Positions 55,580 to 64,000 of a stretch of 64,000 bases of DNA are shown one piece after another (the stretch's first letter is position 1; every line of letters begins with the position of its first letter). The notes below the pieces were generated by a model that was not told where the DNA came from, made no database searches, and saw nothing but the letters and a program-made list of their open reading frames with translations. The DNA lies in contig NZ_CP043639.1 of NCBI RefSeq assembly GCF_014217605.1, forward strand, positions 1,325,501-1,389,500. Reading direction: 5' to 3'. This DNA comes from Sphingomonas sp. NBWT7. Its GTDB lineage: Bacteria > Pseudomonadota > Alphaproteobacteria > Sphingomonadales > Sphingomonadaceae. Made by a program: the position numbers and the translations under genes.

Positions 55580-56608
55580 ATGACCTTTGCGATCCGCCCC
55601 GCCCTGTTCGCCCTCGATCCCGAACGGGCGCACCGTTTGACGATCCGCGGCCTTGCCGCCTGGGGCGCGATCGGCACGCCGGGTGCGCGGCGCATCGACG
55701 ATCCGCTGCTTGCGACGCGCGTGGCGAGGATCGATTTCGGCAATCCGCTTTGCGTCGCGGCGGGGGTGGACAAGGACGGCGAGGCGGTGGCCGGCTTTCA
55801 CGCGCTCGGCTTCGGCGCGGTCGAGGTCGGCACGCTGACACCACTACCGCAAGCCGGCAACGCCAAGCCGCGCCTGTTCCGGCTCGTTGCCGATCGCGGC
55901 GTGATCAACCGCATGGGCTTCAATAACGGCGGTCTCGACGCGGCGCTCGCCCGGCTGCCGGCGAAGCGGCGCGGCGTGCTCGGCCTTAACGTCGGCGCGA
56001 ACAAGGACGCGGCGGATCGCATCGCCGATTACGTCACGGGCGTCGGCAAGGCGGCGGCGGTGGCCGACTATGTCACGATCAACGTCAGTTCGCCCAATAC
56101 GCCGGGGCTGCGCGATCTTCAGCACGGGCAGCCGCTGCGCGATCTGCTCGCCGCGACCCGCGCCGCGGCTGGTACGCGCCCACTGTTCCTAAAGGTCGCC
56201 CCCGATCTGGCGCCGGCGGCGATCGACGATATCGCGCGGGCGGTCGCCGATTATCGCCTCGACGCATTGATCGTCGGCAATACCACGGTGTCACGGCCGC
56301 CTTTGGCCTCGTCCGCCAGCGGCGAAGCGGGTGGCCTGTCGGGCGCGCCGCTTGCGTCGCTGGCAGCCGCGCGGCTGCGCGATTTCCGGCAAGCGACCGG
56401 CGGCACAATCCCGCTGATCGCGGCGGGCGGCATCGACAGCGGCGCGGAGGCCTATGCCCGGATCCGCGCGGGCGCGAGCCTCGTCCAGCTCTACTCGGCG
56501 ATGGTGTATGCGGGGCCGGGGCTGCCGACGTGGCTGCTGCGCGATCTCGCGGCATTGCTGCGGCGCGACGGCTTCACCTCGGTCGGCGCGGCGGTGGGCA
56601 CCGGTTGA
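55580..56608 (+). CDS. pyrD: class 2 dihydroorotate dehydrogenase
   Basis: A 342-residue quinone-linked dihydroorotate dehydrogenase. LFALDPERAHRLTIRGL forms the membrane-associating N-terminus, VAAGVDKDGEAVAGFHALGF the flavin region, and TINVSSPNTPGLRDLQHG contains the catalytic Ser. IAAGGIDSGAEAYARIRAGA and the C-terminal LVQLYSAMVYAGPGL are conserved. It oxidises dihydroorotate in pyrimidine synthesis. The ATG at 55580 gives the normal length. Confidence 0.96.
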   Translation: MTFAIRPALFALDPERAHRLTIRGLAAWGAIGTPGARRIDDPLLATRVARIDFGNPLCVAAGVDKDGEAVAGFHALGFGAVEVGTLTPLPQAGNAKPRLFRLVADRGVINRMGFNNGGLDAALARLPAKRRGVLGLNVGANKDAADRIADYVTGVGKAAAVADYVTINVSSPNTPGLRDLQHGQPLRDLLAATRAAAGTRPLFLKVAPDLAPAAIDDIARAVADYRLDALIVGNTTVSRPPLASSASGEAGGLSGAPLASLAAARLRDFRQATGGTIPLIAAGGIDSGAEAYARIRAGASLVQLYSAMVYAGPGLPTWLLRDLAALLRRDGFTSVGAAVGTG

Positions 56609-56639
56609 CGCGGCGGAAGGCGCCGATAGGGTTCGCGGC

Positions 56640-58406
56640 ATGACCAAAATGCTGGCGCTTGCCGCGCTGCTCGCCCCCTTCCCCGCACTCGGGCAATCCG
56701 CCGCGACGCCCACTGCCACGCCCCCCGCTGCGCCGCCGGGCATGGTAACCTCGGCCGATCCGCGCGCGACCGAGGCGGGCGCGGAAATCCTGCGCGCAGG
56801 CGGTTCGGCGGCGGACGCGGCGATGGCGATGATGCTTGCATTGACAGTGGTCGAGCCGCAATCGAGCGGGATCGGCGGCGGCGGCTTCCTCTTGCATCAA
56901 AGCGCGGGCGGGCCGCTGGAAACGATCGACGGGCGTGAGAAGGCGCCGGCTGCCGCGACGCCGCAGCGCTTCCTCGGGCCGGACGGAAAGCCCGTGCCGC
57001 ATATCCAGGCGTTTCCCGGCGGCAAGTCGGTCGGCGTGCCGGGCAACGTGCGGCTGATGGCGCTGGCGACGAAGAAATGGGGCAAGCTGCCGTGGCGCGC
57101 GCTGTTCGCCCCTGCCATCCGCCTCGCCGAGCAGGGCTATCGCGTCACGCGACCGATGGCCGCGGCGAGCGCCAACCTGTCGCCGCTATGGGCGGGCGGC
57201 AGCACCGCGGTCGCCGGGCCAGAAGGCGGCGCGTCGACCGGGACCGGCGCGGCGAGCGGACGCTTCCCGGAAGTCGCCGCGCTCTACACGCAGAACGGCA
57301 AGCCGCTGATCGAGGGCGCGACTGTCCGCAATCCCGCGCTTGCCAAGCTGCTGCGACAGCTCGCCGCCCGCGGCCCCGACGCCTTCTACAAGGACGAGAA
57401 CGCAAGCGCGCTGATCAAAGCGGTGACGACCACCAGCGTCGCACCGAGCGACATGACCCGCGCCGATCTCGCCGCCTATCAGGCAAAGGAGCGCCCGCCG
57501 GTATGCGGCAGCTATCGCGGCTATCGCGTGTGCGGCATGGGCCCACCCTCGTCGGGCGCGACGACGGTGCTGCAGATCCTGGGAATGCTCGAACGGTTCG
57601 ATCTCGCCAAGCTCGGCCAGAACTCTCCGGTGGCGTGGCACCTCATCGGCGAGGCGATGCAGCTCGCCTATGCCGATCGCGAAACGTACCTCGGCGATCC
57701 AGACTTCGTCGCGGTGCCGGTCGCCGGGCTGATCGATCGCGGCTATATCGCGCAGCGCTCGGGGCTGATCGCGGCGGACCGCACGCTCGGCCGCTATCTA
57801 CCAGGCACGCCCCCGGGAGCCGCGCCGCGCACGATGGCGGTCCAGCCCGACCGGCCGGGGACGACGCACTTCATTGCGATCGATCGCGCAGGCGACATCG
57901 CGACGATGACGTCGACGGTCGAAGGACCATTCGGCAGCCAGCTGGTCACCAATGGCTACGTCCTCAACAACGAGCTGACCGATTTCACGCTGGCGCCCGA
58001 GCGGAACGGCGCGCCCGTCGCCAATCGCGTGGAGGGCGGCAAGCGGCCGCTGTCGTCGATGGCGCCGACGATCGTCTACGATGCGGCGGGCCAGCCGGTG
58101 TTCACCGTCGGCGCGGCGGGCGGCAAGACGATCATCATGCAGGTCGCCAAGGCGATCATCGCGCATGTCGACTGGAAGCTGCCGGCGCGTGACGCAATCG
58201 GGCTCGGGCTCGTCTTCTTCAACCAGGACGGGCTGGTGCTCGAACAGGGGACGAGCCTCGTCGCGATGCAGCCGGCACTGGAAAAGCTGGGGCATAAGGT
58301 GACCGTCGGGCGACTGGGACTGAAGGCAAACGCCGCCGAAAAGACCGCCGACGGCTGGGTCGGCGCGGCCGATCCGCGCGGCGTCGGCACCGCGCTGCGG
58401 CAGTAA
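56640..58406 (+). CDS. ggt: gamma-glutamyltransferase
   Basis: A 588-residue GGT with a signal peptide (MLALAALLAPFPALGQ). The large-subunit part has VVEPQSSGIGGGGFLLHQ. Autocleavage before the nucleophile Thr of TTHFIAIDRAGDIATMTST separates the small subunit. SSMAPTIVYDAAGQPVF follows near the C-terminus. It cleaves glutathione and gamma-glutamyl compounds in the periplasm. It begins 31 bp after pyrD. Confidence 0.94.
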   Translation: MTKMLALAALLAPFPALGQSAATPTATPPAAPPGMVTSADPRATEAGAEILRAGGSAADAAMAMMLALTVVEPQSSGIGGGGFLLHQSAGGPLETIDGREKAPAAATPQRFLGPDGKPVPHIQAFPGGKSVGVPGNVRLMALATKKWGKLPWRALFAPAIRLAEQGYRVTRPMAAASANLSPLWAGGSTAVAGPEGGASTGTGAASGRFPEVAALYTQNGKPLIEGATVRNPALAKLLRQLAARGPDAFYKDENASALIKAVTTTSVAPSDMTRADLAAYQAKERPPVCGSYRGYRVCGMGPPSSGATTVLQILGMLERFDLAKLGQNSPVAWHLIGEAMQLAYADRETYLGDPDFVAVPVAGLIDRGYIAQRSGLIAADRTLGRYLPGTPPGAAPRTMAVQPDRPGTTHFIAIDRAGDIATMTSTVEGPFGSQLVTNGYVLNNELTDFTLAPERNGAPVANRVEGGKRPLSSMAPTIVYDAAGQPVFTVGAAGGKTIIMQVAKAIIAHVDWKLPARDAIGLGLVFFNQDGLVLEQGTSLVAMQPALEKLGHKVTVGRLGLKANAAEKTADGWVGAADPRGVGTALRQ

Positions 58407-58443
58407 CCGCCGGCAAATCGATACTCCCCGGCAGCGGGAGATT

Positions 58444-60252
58444 TTGGCAGAGAGGATCGCGGCGTTGCGCAAGCTCGAGCATTTTCCCAACCTTGTGACG
58501 ATGTTCTTCACCCGCGCCGCGGAGAAGGGCGACGCGCCGTTCCTGTGGGCGAAGCGCGACCGCGCGTGGCGGGCGACCAGCTGGGCCGAGGCGGCACGGC
58601 AGGTGGCAAGCCTCGCCACCGCGTTGAAGGCACAGGGGGTACAGCCCGGCGATCGGGTGATGCTGGTGAGCGAGAACCGCCCGGAATGGTGCCTGAGCGA
58701 TCTCGCGATCATGGCCGCGGGCGCGATCACCGTGCCGACCTACACCACCAATACCGAGCGCGATCACGCGCACATCATCGAAAACTCGGGTGCACGCGCC
58801 GTGATCGTCTCGACGCAGAAGCTCGCCGACGTGCTGCTGAAGGCGGTGCTGCGCACGACGCATATCGAAACCGTCATCGCGATCGAGCCGCTGCGTCCGC
58901 GCCCGTCGGGGGTGCGCAGTTGCAACTGGCACGGCCTGATCGAGGATCATCCCGCCGATCCCGCGACGATTGCGGCGCAGGCAACGTTCGCGCGCAGCGA
59001 CACCGCCTGCATTATCTACACGTCGGGCACCGGCGGCGCGCCGCGCGGCGTGATGCAGCATCACGGCGCGATCCTGCACAATGTCGCGGGGTGTGCCGAC
59101 GTCATTTCCGAGGACCTCGGCTGGGACGACGAGGTCTTCCTGTCGTTCCTGCCGCTCAGCCACGCCTACGAGCATACCGGCGGGCAGTTCGTGCCGATCG
59201 GCATGGGCGGGCAGATCTACTATGCCGAGAGCCTGGAGAAGCTCGCCGCGAACATGGAGGAAGCGCAGCCGACGATCATGTTCGTCGTGCCACGCCTGTT
59301 CGAAGTGCTGCGCACGCGCATCAGCAAGACGATCGCCAAGCAGGGCGGACTGTCGCAGAAGCTGCTCGGCGCCGCGATCGAGATCGGCGAGAAGCGTGCC
59401 GCGGGCACGTTGCGCCTCGTCGATCGCCCCAAAGCGCTGGTCGTCGACCGCCTGTTCAAGCCCAAAATCGCCAAGCGGTTCGGCGGCCGGATGAAGGCGA
59501 TGGTGTCGGGCGGCGCGCCGCTGACGCCCGAAGTCGGCATCTTCTTCCAGTCGCTCGGCGTCCGTTTCCTGCAGGGTTACGGCCAGACTGAGGCGGGCCC
59601 GGTGATCTCGTGCAACCGGCCAAAGGTGGGCGTGACGGTCGACAGCGTCGGTCCGCCGCTGCCCGCGACCGAGGTGCGGATCGCCGACGACGGCGAGATC
59701 CTGGTCCGCGGCGAGCTCGTCATGCACGGCTATTGGCGCAACCCGGCCGAGACCGAGCGCGTGCTGCACGACGGCTGGCTGCATACCGGCGACATCGGCG
59801 TGTTCGACGCGGCTGGCCGGATCAAGATCACCGATCGCAAGAAGGATCTCATCATCAACGACAAGGGCGACAATATCGCGCCCCAGAAGGTCGAGGGGAT
59901 GCTGACGCTCCAGCCCGAGATTCTGCAGGCGATGATCGCCGGCGATCGCAAGCCGCACATGGTGGCGGTGATCGTGCCCGATCCCGAGTGGACGCAGGAA
60001 TGGTGCGCGGCGAGCGGCACCAAATGCGACTTTGCGACGCTGGCGCAGAACAGCGACTATCGCACCGCGATCGGCCGTGCGGTGGAGCGGACCAACAAGG
60101 AATTGTCGGTCATCGAACGCGTCCGCCGCTTCATTCTCGCTGACACGCAGTTCACGATCGAGAACGAGCAGATGACGCCGAGCATGAAGATCCGCCGCCA
60201 CGTGCTGCGGCAGGTGTACGGCGAGCGGCTCGACGCGCTCTACAAGGGCTGA
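58444..60252 (+). CDS. long-chain fatty acid-CoA ligase (AMP-binding)
   Basis: A 602-residue ANL-family enzyme starting with TTG (GGGAG upstream). ACIIYTSGTGGAPRGVMQHH is the P-loop, QGYGQTEAGPVISCNR and HTGDIGVFDAAGRIKITDRK are adenylation motifs, and the C-terminal lysine motif is in NEQMTPSMKIRRHVL. The layout matches long-chain acyl-CoA synthetases of the FadD15 type. Substrate is inferred. It ends before a bidirectional hairpin at 60259. Confidence 0.9.
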   Translation: MAERIAALRKLEHFPNLVTMFFTRAAEKGDAPFLWAKRDRAWRATSWAEAARQVASLATALKAQGVQPGDRVMLVSENRPEWCLSDLAIMAAGAITVPTYTTNTERDHAHIIENSGARAVIVSTQKLADVLLKAVLRTTHIETVIAIEPLRPRPSGVRSCNWHGLIEDHPADPATIAAQATFARSDTACIIYTSGTGGAPRGVMQHHGAILHNVAGCADVISEDLGWDDEVFLSFLPLSHAYEHTGGQFVPIGMGGQIYYAESLEKLAANMEEAQPTIMFVVPRLFEVLRTRISKTIAKQGGLSQKLLGAAIEIGEKRAAGTLRLVDRPKALVVDRLFKPKIAKRFGGRMKAMVSGGAPLTPEVGIFFQSLGVRFLQGYGQTEAGPVISCNRPKVGVTVDSVGPPLPATEVRIADDGEILVRGELVMHGYWRNPAETERVLHDGWLHTGDIGVFDAAGRIKITDRKKDLIINDKGDNIAPQKVEGMLTLQPEILQAMIAGDRKPHMVAVIVPDPEWTQEWCAASGTKCDFATLAQNSDYRTAIGRAVERTNKELSVIERVRRFILADTQFTIENEQMTPSMKIRRHVLRQVYGERLDALYKG

Positions 60253-60258
60253 TCGGCT

Positions 60259-60293
60259 GCGTCCCGCCCCGGCCGATCGCCGGGACGGGACGC
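60259..60293. terminator. bidirectional hairpin terminator
   Basis: Fifteen-base arms (60259-60273 and 60279-60293) pair with one mismatch around a 5-base loop. The element lies between the convergent stops of the acyl-CoA ligase (60252) and the M16 peptidase (60298). No long T run is present. Confidence 0.6.
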
Positions 60294-60297
60294 GCAA

Positions 60298-63234
60298 TCA
60301 CTTGGCGGCGGCCTTGGGCAGGACGACCAGCGTCCAGTCCTTTTCGGGGCGAAGGTATTTCGCCGCCGTCGCCTGAAGGATCTCGGGCGTGATCGACATA
60401 TAGTCGCTGACCAGCGTGCTCGCGCCGGCGAGACGCTTGGGATCATAGGCGCCGCCGCTCGTCTGGATCAGCCAGAACTGGTTCCCCGACGACGCACGCG
60501 ACAGATATTGCATCATCGGCCCGATCGCACGGCGAAGCTCGTCCTGATCGACCGGCTTGGCGACCAGTTCGGCGGCGATCTCGCGGCTCAGCTTGTAGAA
60601 CAGATCGACGTTGGCGGGCGCAACCTGGCCGACGGCGATCAACCGCCCACCCGATTGCAGGCCGAGCGGCCACTGGCTCGCCGCGCTCGGGCTGTAGCTC
60701 GCACCGGCGACCGAGCGCAGGCGATCGAACAGCCGATCGCCGAAGATCGCCGACAGGATGTCGAGCCGGCGACTTTCCGCAATGCCGTCCGTCCCGCCGC
60801 CGGTCGGCCAAGCGATGACGGCAGCGGCCTGCGTATCCGCGCCATTGTGCGTCAGCACCACAGGTTGCGCGTTATGCGCCGGGAACGCCGCCGACGGCGC
60901 GACGACGGGCGCCTCGGTGCGCGGCTTCAGTGCGCCGAAGGTGCGCGCGACGGCAGCGATCGCCTCGTCCGCCTTCACGTCACCGAATACGTCGACTTCG
61001 ACCGGGCCGGTGGCGAGCAGCGGCTCCCACAGCTTGCGGAACGCCTCCGGCGTCAGCGCGTCGATCTCGGCGCGCGTCGGCGGTCCCCAGCGCGGGTCGC
61101 CGGCGCGAAGCAGCCGCTCGAGATCGCGCGAGAGTACGCCGTCGGGCGACGATTCGAACCCGGCATAACCGGCGAGTGCCCCGGCCTTGGCGCGCAGAAC
61201 CGGCGCCGGATCCCAGCGCGGCGCAGACAGCTTCGCCGCCATCAACGCGAGGTTGTCGGCATAATCCCCCGGCGTCGTCATCGCGCTCATCACGAAGGCA
61301 TCATCGGTCAGATCGAAGTCGAGCCCCATGCGCCGCCCGGTGGTGAGTGCGTCGAGATCACCCTGGCTCCACTTGCCGATGCCGCTTTGCACCAGCGCCG
61401 AATCGGCGGCCCATGCCGAGGTCGGGCGGTCGCTCGGCAGCGCGGACTGGCCGCGCCCGAAACGCACGCGCAAATAGACGCGGCCGGTTTCCGACGAGTT
61501 CGCGTAGAGCAGCATGCGCGTGCCGTTGGAGAAGACGACCTTCTCCACCCCCGGATCGCTCACCGCCTCGCGCGCAGCGACGGTACCCGGCTTGCCGAGC
61601 TTGGGCAGATCCTTGAAATCGACCTTCGCCTGCTGCGCGCGGCGCCCGGCGAGCTTCGACACGTCCGCGGTCAGTGCAGCGGCGAGCTTGGCTGCGGCGG
61701 CCGGATCAGCGACGCGCGTGTTGAGCAGCGCGCGCTCGGCATCGCCCTTGAACACGCGGCGCGTCGATTCGAGGATGCCGGCGGCGGAGAACATCCCCTT
61801 TTGGCGGGCGGCGAGGAAGATGTTGTACGATTCCTGCGGGCCGGCAACCGTCTCGCGGATGTCGAGCGCCTGGACCATGTCGTCGGCCTGTTTCGCGCCT
61901 GCCTCGACGCGCGCAGTTTCGACGTCGTTCTTCATCGCGCCGTCGAACTCGGCGGTCTCGCGGTCGACCTCTGCCTGCGTCGGCGCGGTTGCCATCGCGT
62001 CGGCGATCACCGCGCGCACGTCCTTCACCGCGGCCTCCCAATCGTCGCCGATCGGCAGGATGCTGATGAAGGTGCCGTTCGCCGAGCGCGCGACGTCGTC
62101 GAGGCTGACGCTCGCCTGAAGGAAGCTGCCGCCGGCGCGTGCGCGCGTCTCGAGACGCCGATTGATCACGCGCATCGCGACGAGGTCGACGAGCCGCTTC
62201 TGATTGAAGATCACCGTGTCGTCGCGATACGTCCACGGCCGCAGCGTCGCGGCGATGACGAGCGGCGGCAGCGACGCCTCGCTGATCGCCGCGGTCTTGG
62301 TGGCGTTGGGGTCGGGCTTGCCGAAATCGGGCTCGGCCGGATTGGGGCCGACGCCCTTCCAGCCGCCGAAATTCTTGACGACGAGCCGCGCCGCGATCGC
62401 CGGATCGATATCGCCCGAGATGATCACCACCGTCTTCGACGGGCGATACCAACGATCGTGGAACGCCTTCACGCTCCCGGCGGTCGCCGCCTCGAGCGTC
62501 TTGACGTTGCCGATCGGCGAGCGATCCGCGAGCGGCTGGCCGGCGAAGAACAAGGCATTGCGCGCGTCCGACAGCCGCACCTGTGGCCCCGGCGCCTCGC
62601 GCTGCTCGGCGAGGACGGCGGGGCGCTCGGCGGCGAGCCCCTGATCGTTGATCCCCGGCTCGGACATCATGCCGGCGAAGATCTTGAGACTCTCGTCGAG
62701 GTTGGTCTCGGTCGCGGCCGGGAGGTCGAGCTTGTAGACGGTCTGCGTCGGCGTGGTGGAGGCGTTCGAATCCGAACCGAAGGTGGCGCCGAAGCGCTGC
62801 CACACGCGCTTCGCCTCGCCGTCCGGCACGTACTTCGATCCGCGGAACGAGAGGTGTTCGATGAGGTGCGCGTAACCGCGCTCGCTGTCGGTCTCGTTGA
62901 GCGATCCGGCATCGATCCGCACGCGCACCGCGACCTGGCCGGGCGGCACGCCGTTCTTGCGCACCGCGTAGCGCAGCCCGTTGGGCAGCGCGCCGAAGTT
63001 CCACGCCGGGTCGGGCGGAATGTCCGATCCCTTGAACAGCCATGGCGCGGTATCGACGCGTATCGACGCGGGATTGACCACCGTCGTCTGCGAAGGCGCG
63101 GGCAGCGCGGCCGCGGGCACCGCAGGCCGGGCGGGCTTGCGCGCCGCCTGCTGACCGATAGCGGGAACGACGGCAACGGCAAGGAGCGAGACGGCGGCGA
63201 ACGACGCGCCGAGCGCGCGCGGAAAAGCGATCAT
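60298..63234 (-). CDS. M16-family zinc peptidase, periplasmic
   Basis: A 978-residue protein with a signal peptide (FAAVSLLAVAVVPAIGQQ). It is built of two M16 halves: the N-terminal active half has HLIEHLSFRGSKYVPDG (HxxEH, residues 123-127) and a later Glu region (PAVLAEQREAPGPQ). The C-terminal half (about 540-978) is the inactive partner. M16 peptidases of this length (pitrilysin/PqqL-like) degrade small peptides in the periplasm. The ATG at 63234 gives the signal peptide; the longer frame to 63555 is not protein-like. Confidence 0.92.
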   Translation of the reverse strand: MIAFPRALGASFAAVSLLAVAVVPAIGQQAARKPARPAVPAAALPAPSQTTVVNPASIRVDTAPWLFKGSDIPPDPAWNFGALPNGLRYAVRKNGVPPGQVAVRVRIDAGSLNETDSERGYAHLIEHLSFRGSKYVPDGEAKRVWQRFGATFGSDSNASTTPTQTVYKLDLPAATETNLDESLKIFAGMMSEPGINDQGLAAERPAVLAEQREAPGPQVRLSDARNALFFAGQPLADRSPIGNVKTLEAATAGSVKAFHDRWYRPSKTVVIISGDIDPAIAARLVVKNFGGWKGVGPNPAEPDFGKPDPNATKTAAISEASLPPLVIAATLRPWTYRDDTVIFNQKRLVDLVAMRVINRRLETRARAGGSFLQASVSLDDVARSANGTFISILPIGDDWEAAVKDVRAVIADAMATAPTQAEVDRETAEFDGAMKNDVETARVEAGAKQADDMVQALDIRETVAGPQESYNIFLAARQKGMFSAAGILESTRRVFKGDAERALLNTRVADPAAAAKLAAALTADVSKLAGRRAQQAKVDFKDLPKLGKPGTVAAREAVSDPGVEKVVFSNGTRMLLYANSSETGRVYLRVRFGRGQSALPSDRPTSAWAADSALVQSGIGKWSQGDLDALTTGRRMGLDFDLTDDAFVMSAMTTPGDYADNLALMAAKLSAPRWDPAPVLRAKAGALAGYAGFESSPDGVLSRDLERLLRAGDPRWGPPTRAEIDALTPEAFRKLWEPLLATGPVEVDVFGDVKADEAIAAVARTFGALKPRTEAPVVAPSAAFPAHNAQPVVLTHNGADTQAAAVIAWPTGGGTDGIAESRRLDILSAIFGDRLFDRLRSVAGASYSPSAASQWPLGLQSGGRLIAVGQVAPANVDLFYKLSREIAAELVAKPVDQDELRRAIGPMMQYLSRASSGNQFWLIQTSGGAYDPKRLAGASTLVSDYMSITPEILQATAAKYLRPEKDWTLVVLPKAAAK

Positions 63235-63414
63235 GCGGACGATTGTAGCCACCCGCGTGCATCGTTGCCACACCCCGGCGCGATCTTTCGAGCAACGCGC
63301 AACCGCCACGTTTTCGTCGCGAATCGACCCTAGCGACGGCGCGAAGCCGCAACCCGTCGGCCGCGTGCAGATCGCGGCGTAGACAAGCGATCGCGGCGCC
63401 GGACGGACACGAGG

Positions 63415-64000
63415 ATGGCCAGTACGATCAGCAACGCACGACCACGATTGCGGCAGGATCACGGCGATCTCGCCGCGTTCCGCCGTTCGGAGGAGCCGCC
63501 GATCGGTAACCGTTCTGCCCTGCCGGCGCCGGTGGCCGATTGGTCCACGATACACGCACCGAAGCCACGCGAGTCGTTGGCGATCCTAGCGCTGACGAGC
63601 ATCCGGCGTGCGCTCGATCGCGTGATCGCCGCCTCCTCGCTGGTGCCGAATGCCCCCGTGCTCGACGTTCGGGCCTTCCCCTGGACGCAGGCGCTGCGCG
63701 ACAATTGGCGCACGATCCGCGACGAGGCGGTGGCGGTCGCGTTACTCGCGCAGGCGAAGCCCGGCCTCGCTGCCATCCCGCCGGATCATGCGCGGGCAGT
63801 CAGGCCCGGCATCTGGCAATCGTTCCGCCTGTGGCGCGACGGCGATGGGATGCACGAGAATGCCATCCACTGCCCGGTGACGAGCGCACTGATCGGCGCG
63901 ATCCCCGGCCTGCACAGCGCCTTCTTCTCGATCTTGGCGCCGGGCGCGCGCATTTCTGCGCCGCGTGGGTTCACCAAGGGGTTGATCACCTGCCATCTGG
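63415..64000 (+). CDS. aspartyl/asparaginyl beta-hydroxylase-like protein (cut by window edge)
   Basis: An open frame of 195 codons to the window end. DVRAFPWTQALRDNWRTIRD and LHSAFFSILAPGARI followed by GFTKGLITCHLG match the AspH/Asp_Arg_Hydrox family (2-oxoglutarate/Fe(II) dioxygenase-like). At the usual first His ligand (H-R-G) this protein has Pro183-R-G. The protein may have lost the His or use another ligand. The ATG at 63415 is a guess; no strong ribosome-binding site is seen. It is the last gene of the window. Confidence 0.75.
   Translation, partial: MASTISNARPRLRQDHGDLAAFRRSEEPPIGNRSALPAPVADWSTIHAPKPRESLAILALTSIRRALDRVIAASSLVPNAPVLDVRAFPWTQALRDNWRTIRDEAVAVALLAQAKPGLAAIPPDHARAVRPGIWQSFRLWRDGDGMHENAIHCPVTSALIGAIPGLHSAFFSILAPGARISAPRGFTKGLITCHL

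Noticed and set aside
60508..63333. 941-codon open frame on the plus strand
   Set aside because: Antisense of the M16 peptidase, which has a signal peptide and HxxEH motif.

Overview
The window (about 66% GC, very dense gene packing, many GTG starts and 4-bp ATGA/GTGA gene overlaps) looks like the chromosome of an alphaproteobacterium of the order Sphingomonadales, most likely Sphingomonas or a close relative. This rests on the gene families and style and was not checked by a search. It splits into two halves at a tRNA-Lys gene (34541-34616).

Left half, 1-34540: an accessory region. It opens with two genes of a Qat-type anti-phage system (qatA complete, qatB cut by the window edge). A metal-resistance block follows. 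One minus-strand operon (10871 to 3160) starts with a CnrY/CnrX/CnrH-like anti-sigma, metal sensor and ECF sigma factor. It continues through copA, copB, two DUF305 proteins, a PepSY protein and a DUF411 protein and ends with the Co/Ni exporter dmeF. copCD lies divergently. A glutaredoxin-MauE fusion is controlled by a divergent MerR. A second MerR (21843-22262) faces a czc-type operon (21778 to 13770: small CDF, DUF3703, CzcI-like, czcC, czcB, czcA, czcD). Both MerR genes have a recognisable 19-bp-spacer promoter. An arsenic operon (arsR, arsR, arsC, ACR3, arsN2, arsH) comes next.

From 26795 to 31738 lies a plus-strand run of six poorly characterised genes: a DEDDh exonuclease, a protein with an HEVAH motif, two unknowns, and two clear paralogues that each end a translationally coupled unit. 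From 31786 to 34326 a convergent pair encodes an Mrr-like nuclease and a zinc-ribbon/HEPN-like/winged-helix protein, a candidate uncharacterised defence module. The 3' end of the tRNA-Lys gene faces this half, as expected if the region is an island integrated at that tRNA. No integrase is visible.

Right half, 34541-64000: ordinary core genome. It holds folK, a family 5 uracil-DNA glycosylase, gmd-fcl for GDP-L-fucose, a LacI regulator, tRNA-Gly(CCC), the glycogen operon glgP-glgB-glgC-glgA-pgm, the SUF operon (Rrf2 regulator, sufB, sufC, sufD, sufS, sufT-like, sufA-like), an AraC regulator, pyrD, a gamma-glutamyltransferase, a long-chain acyl-CoA synthetase, a two-domain M16 peptidase, and the start of an aspartyl/asparaginyl beta-hydroxylase-like gene.

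No rRNA, CRISPR array, transposase or replication origin was seen.
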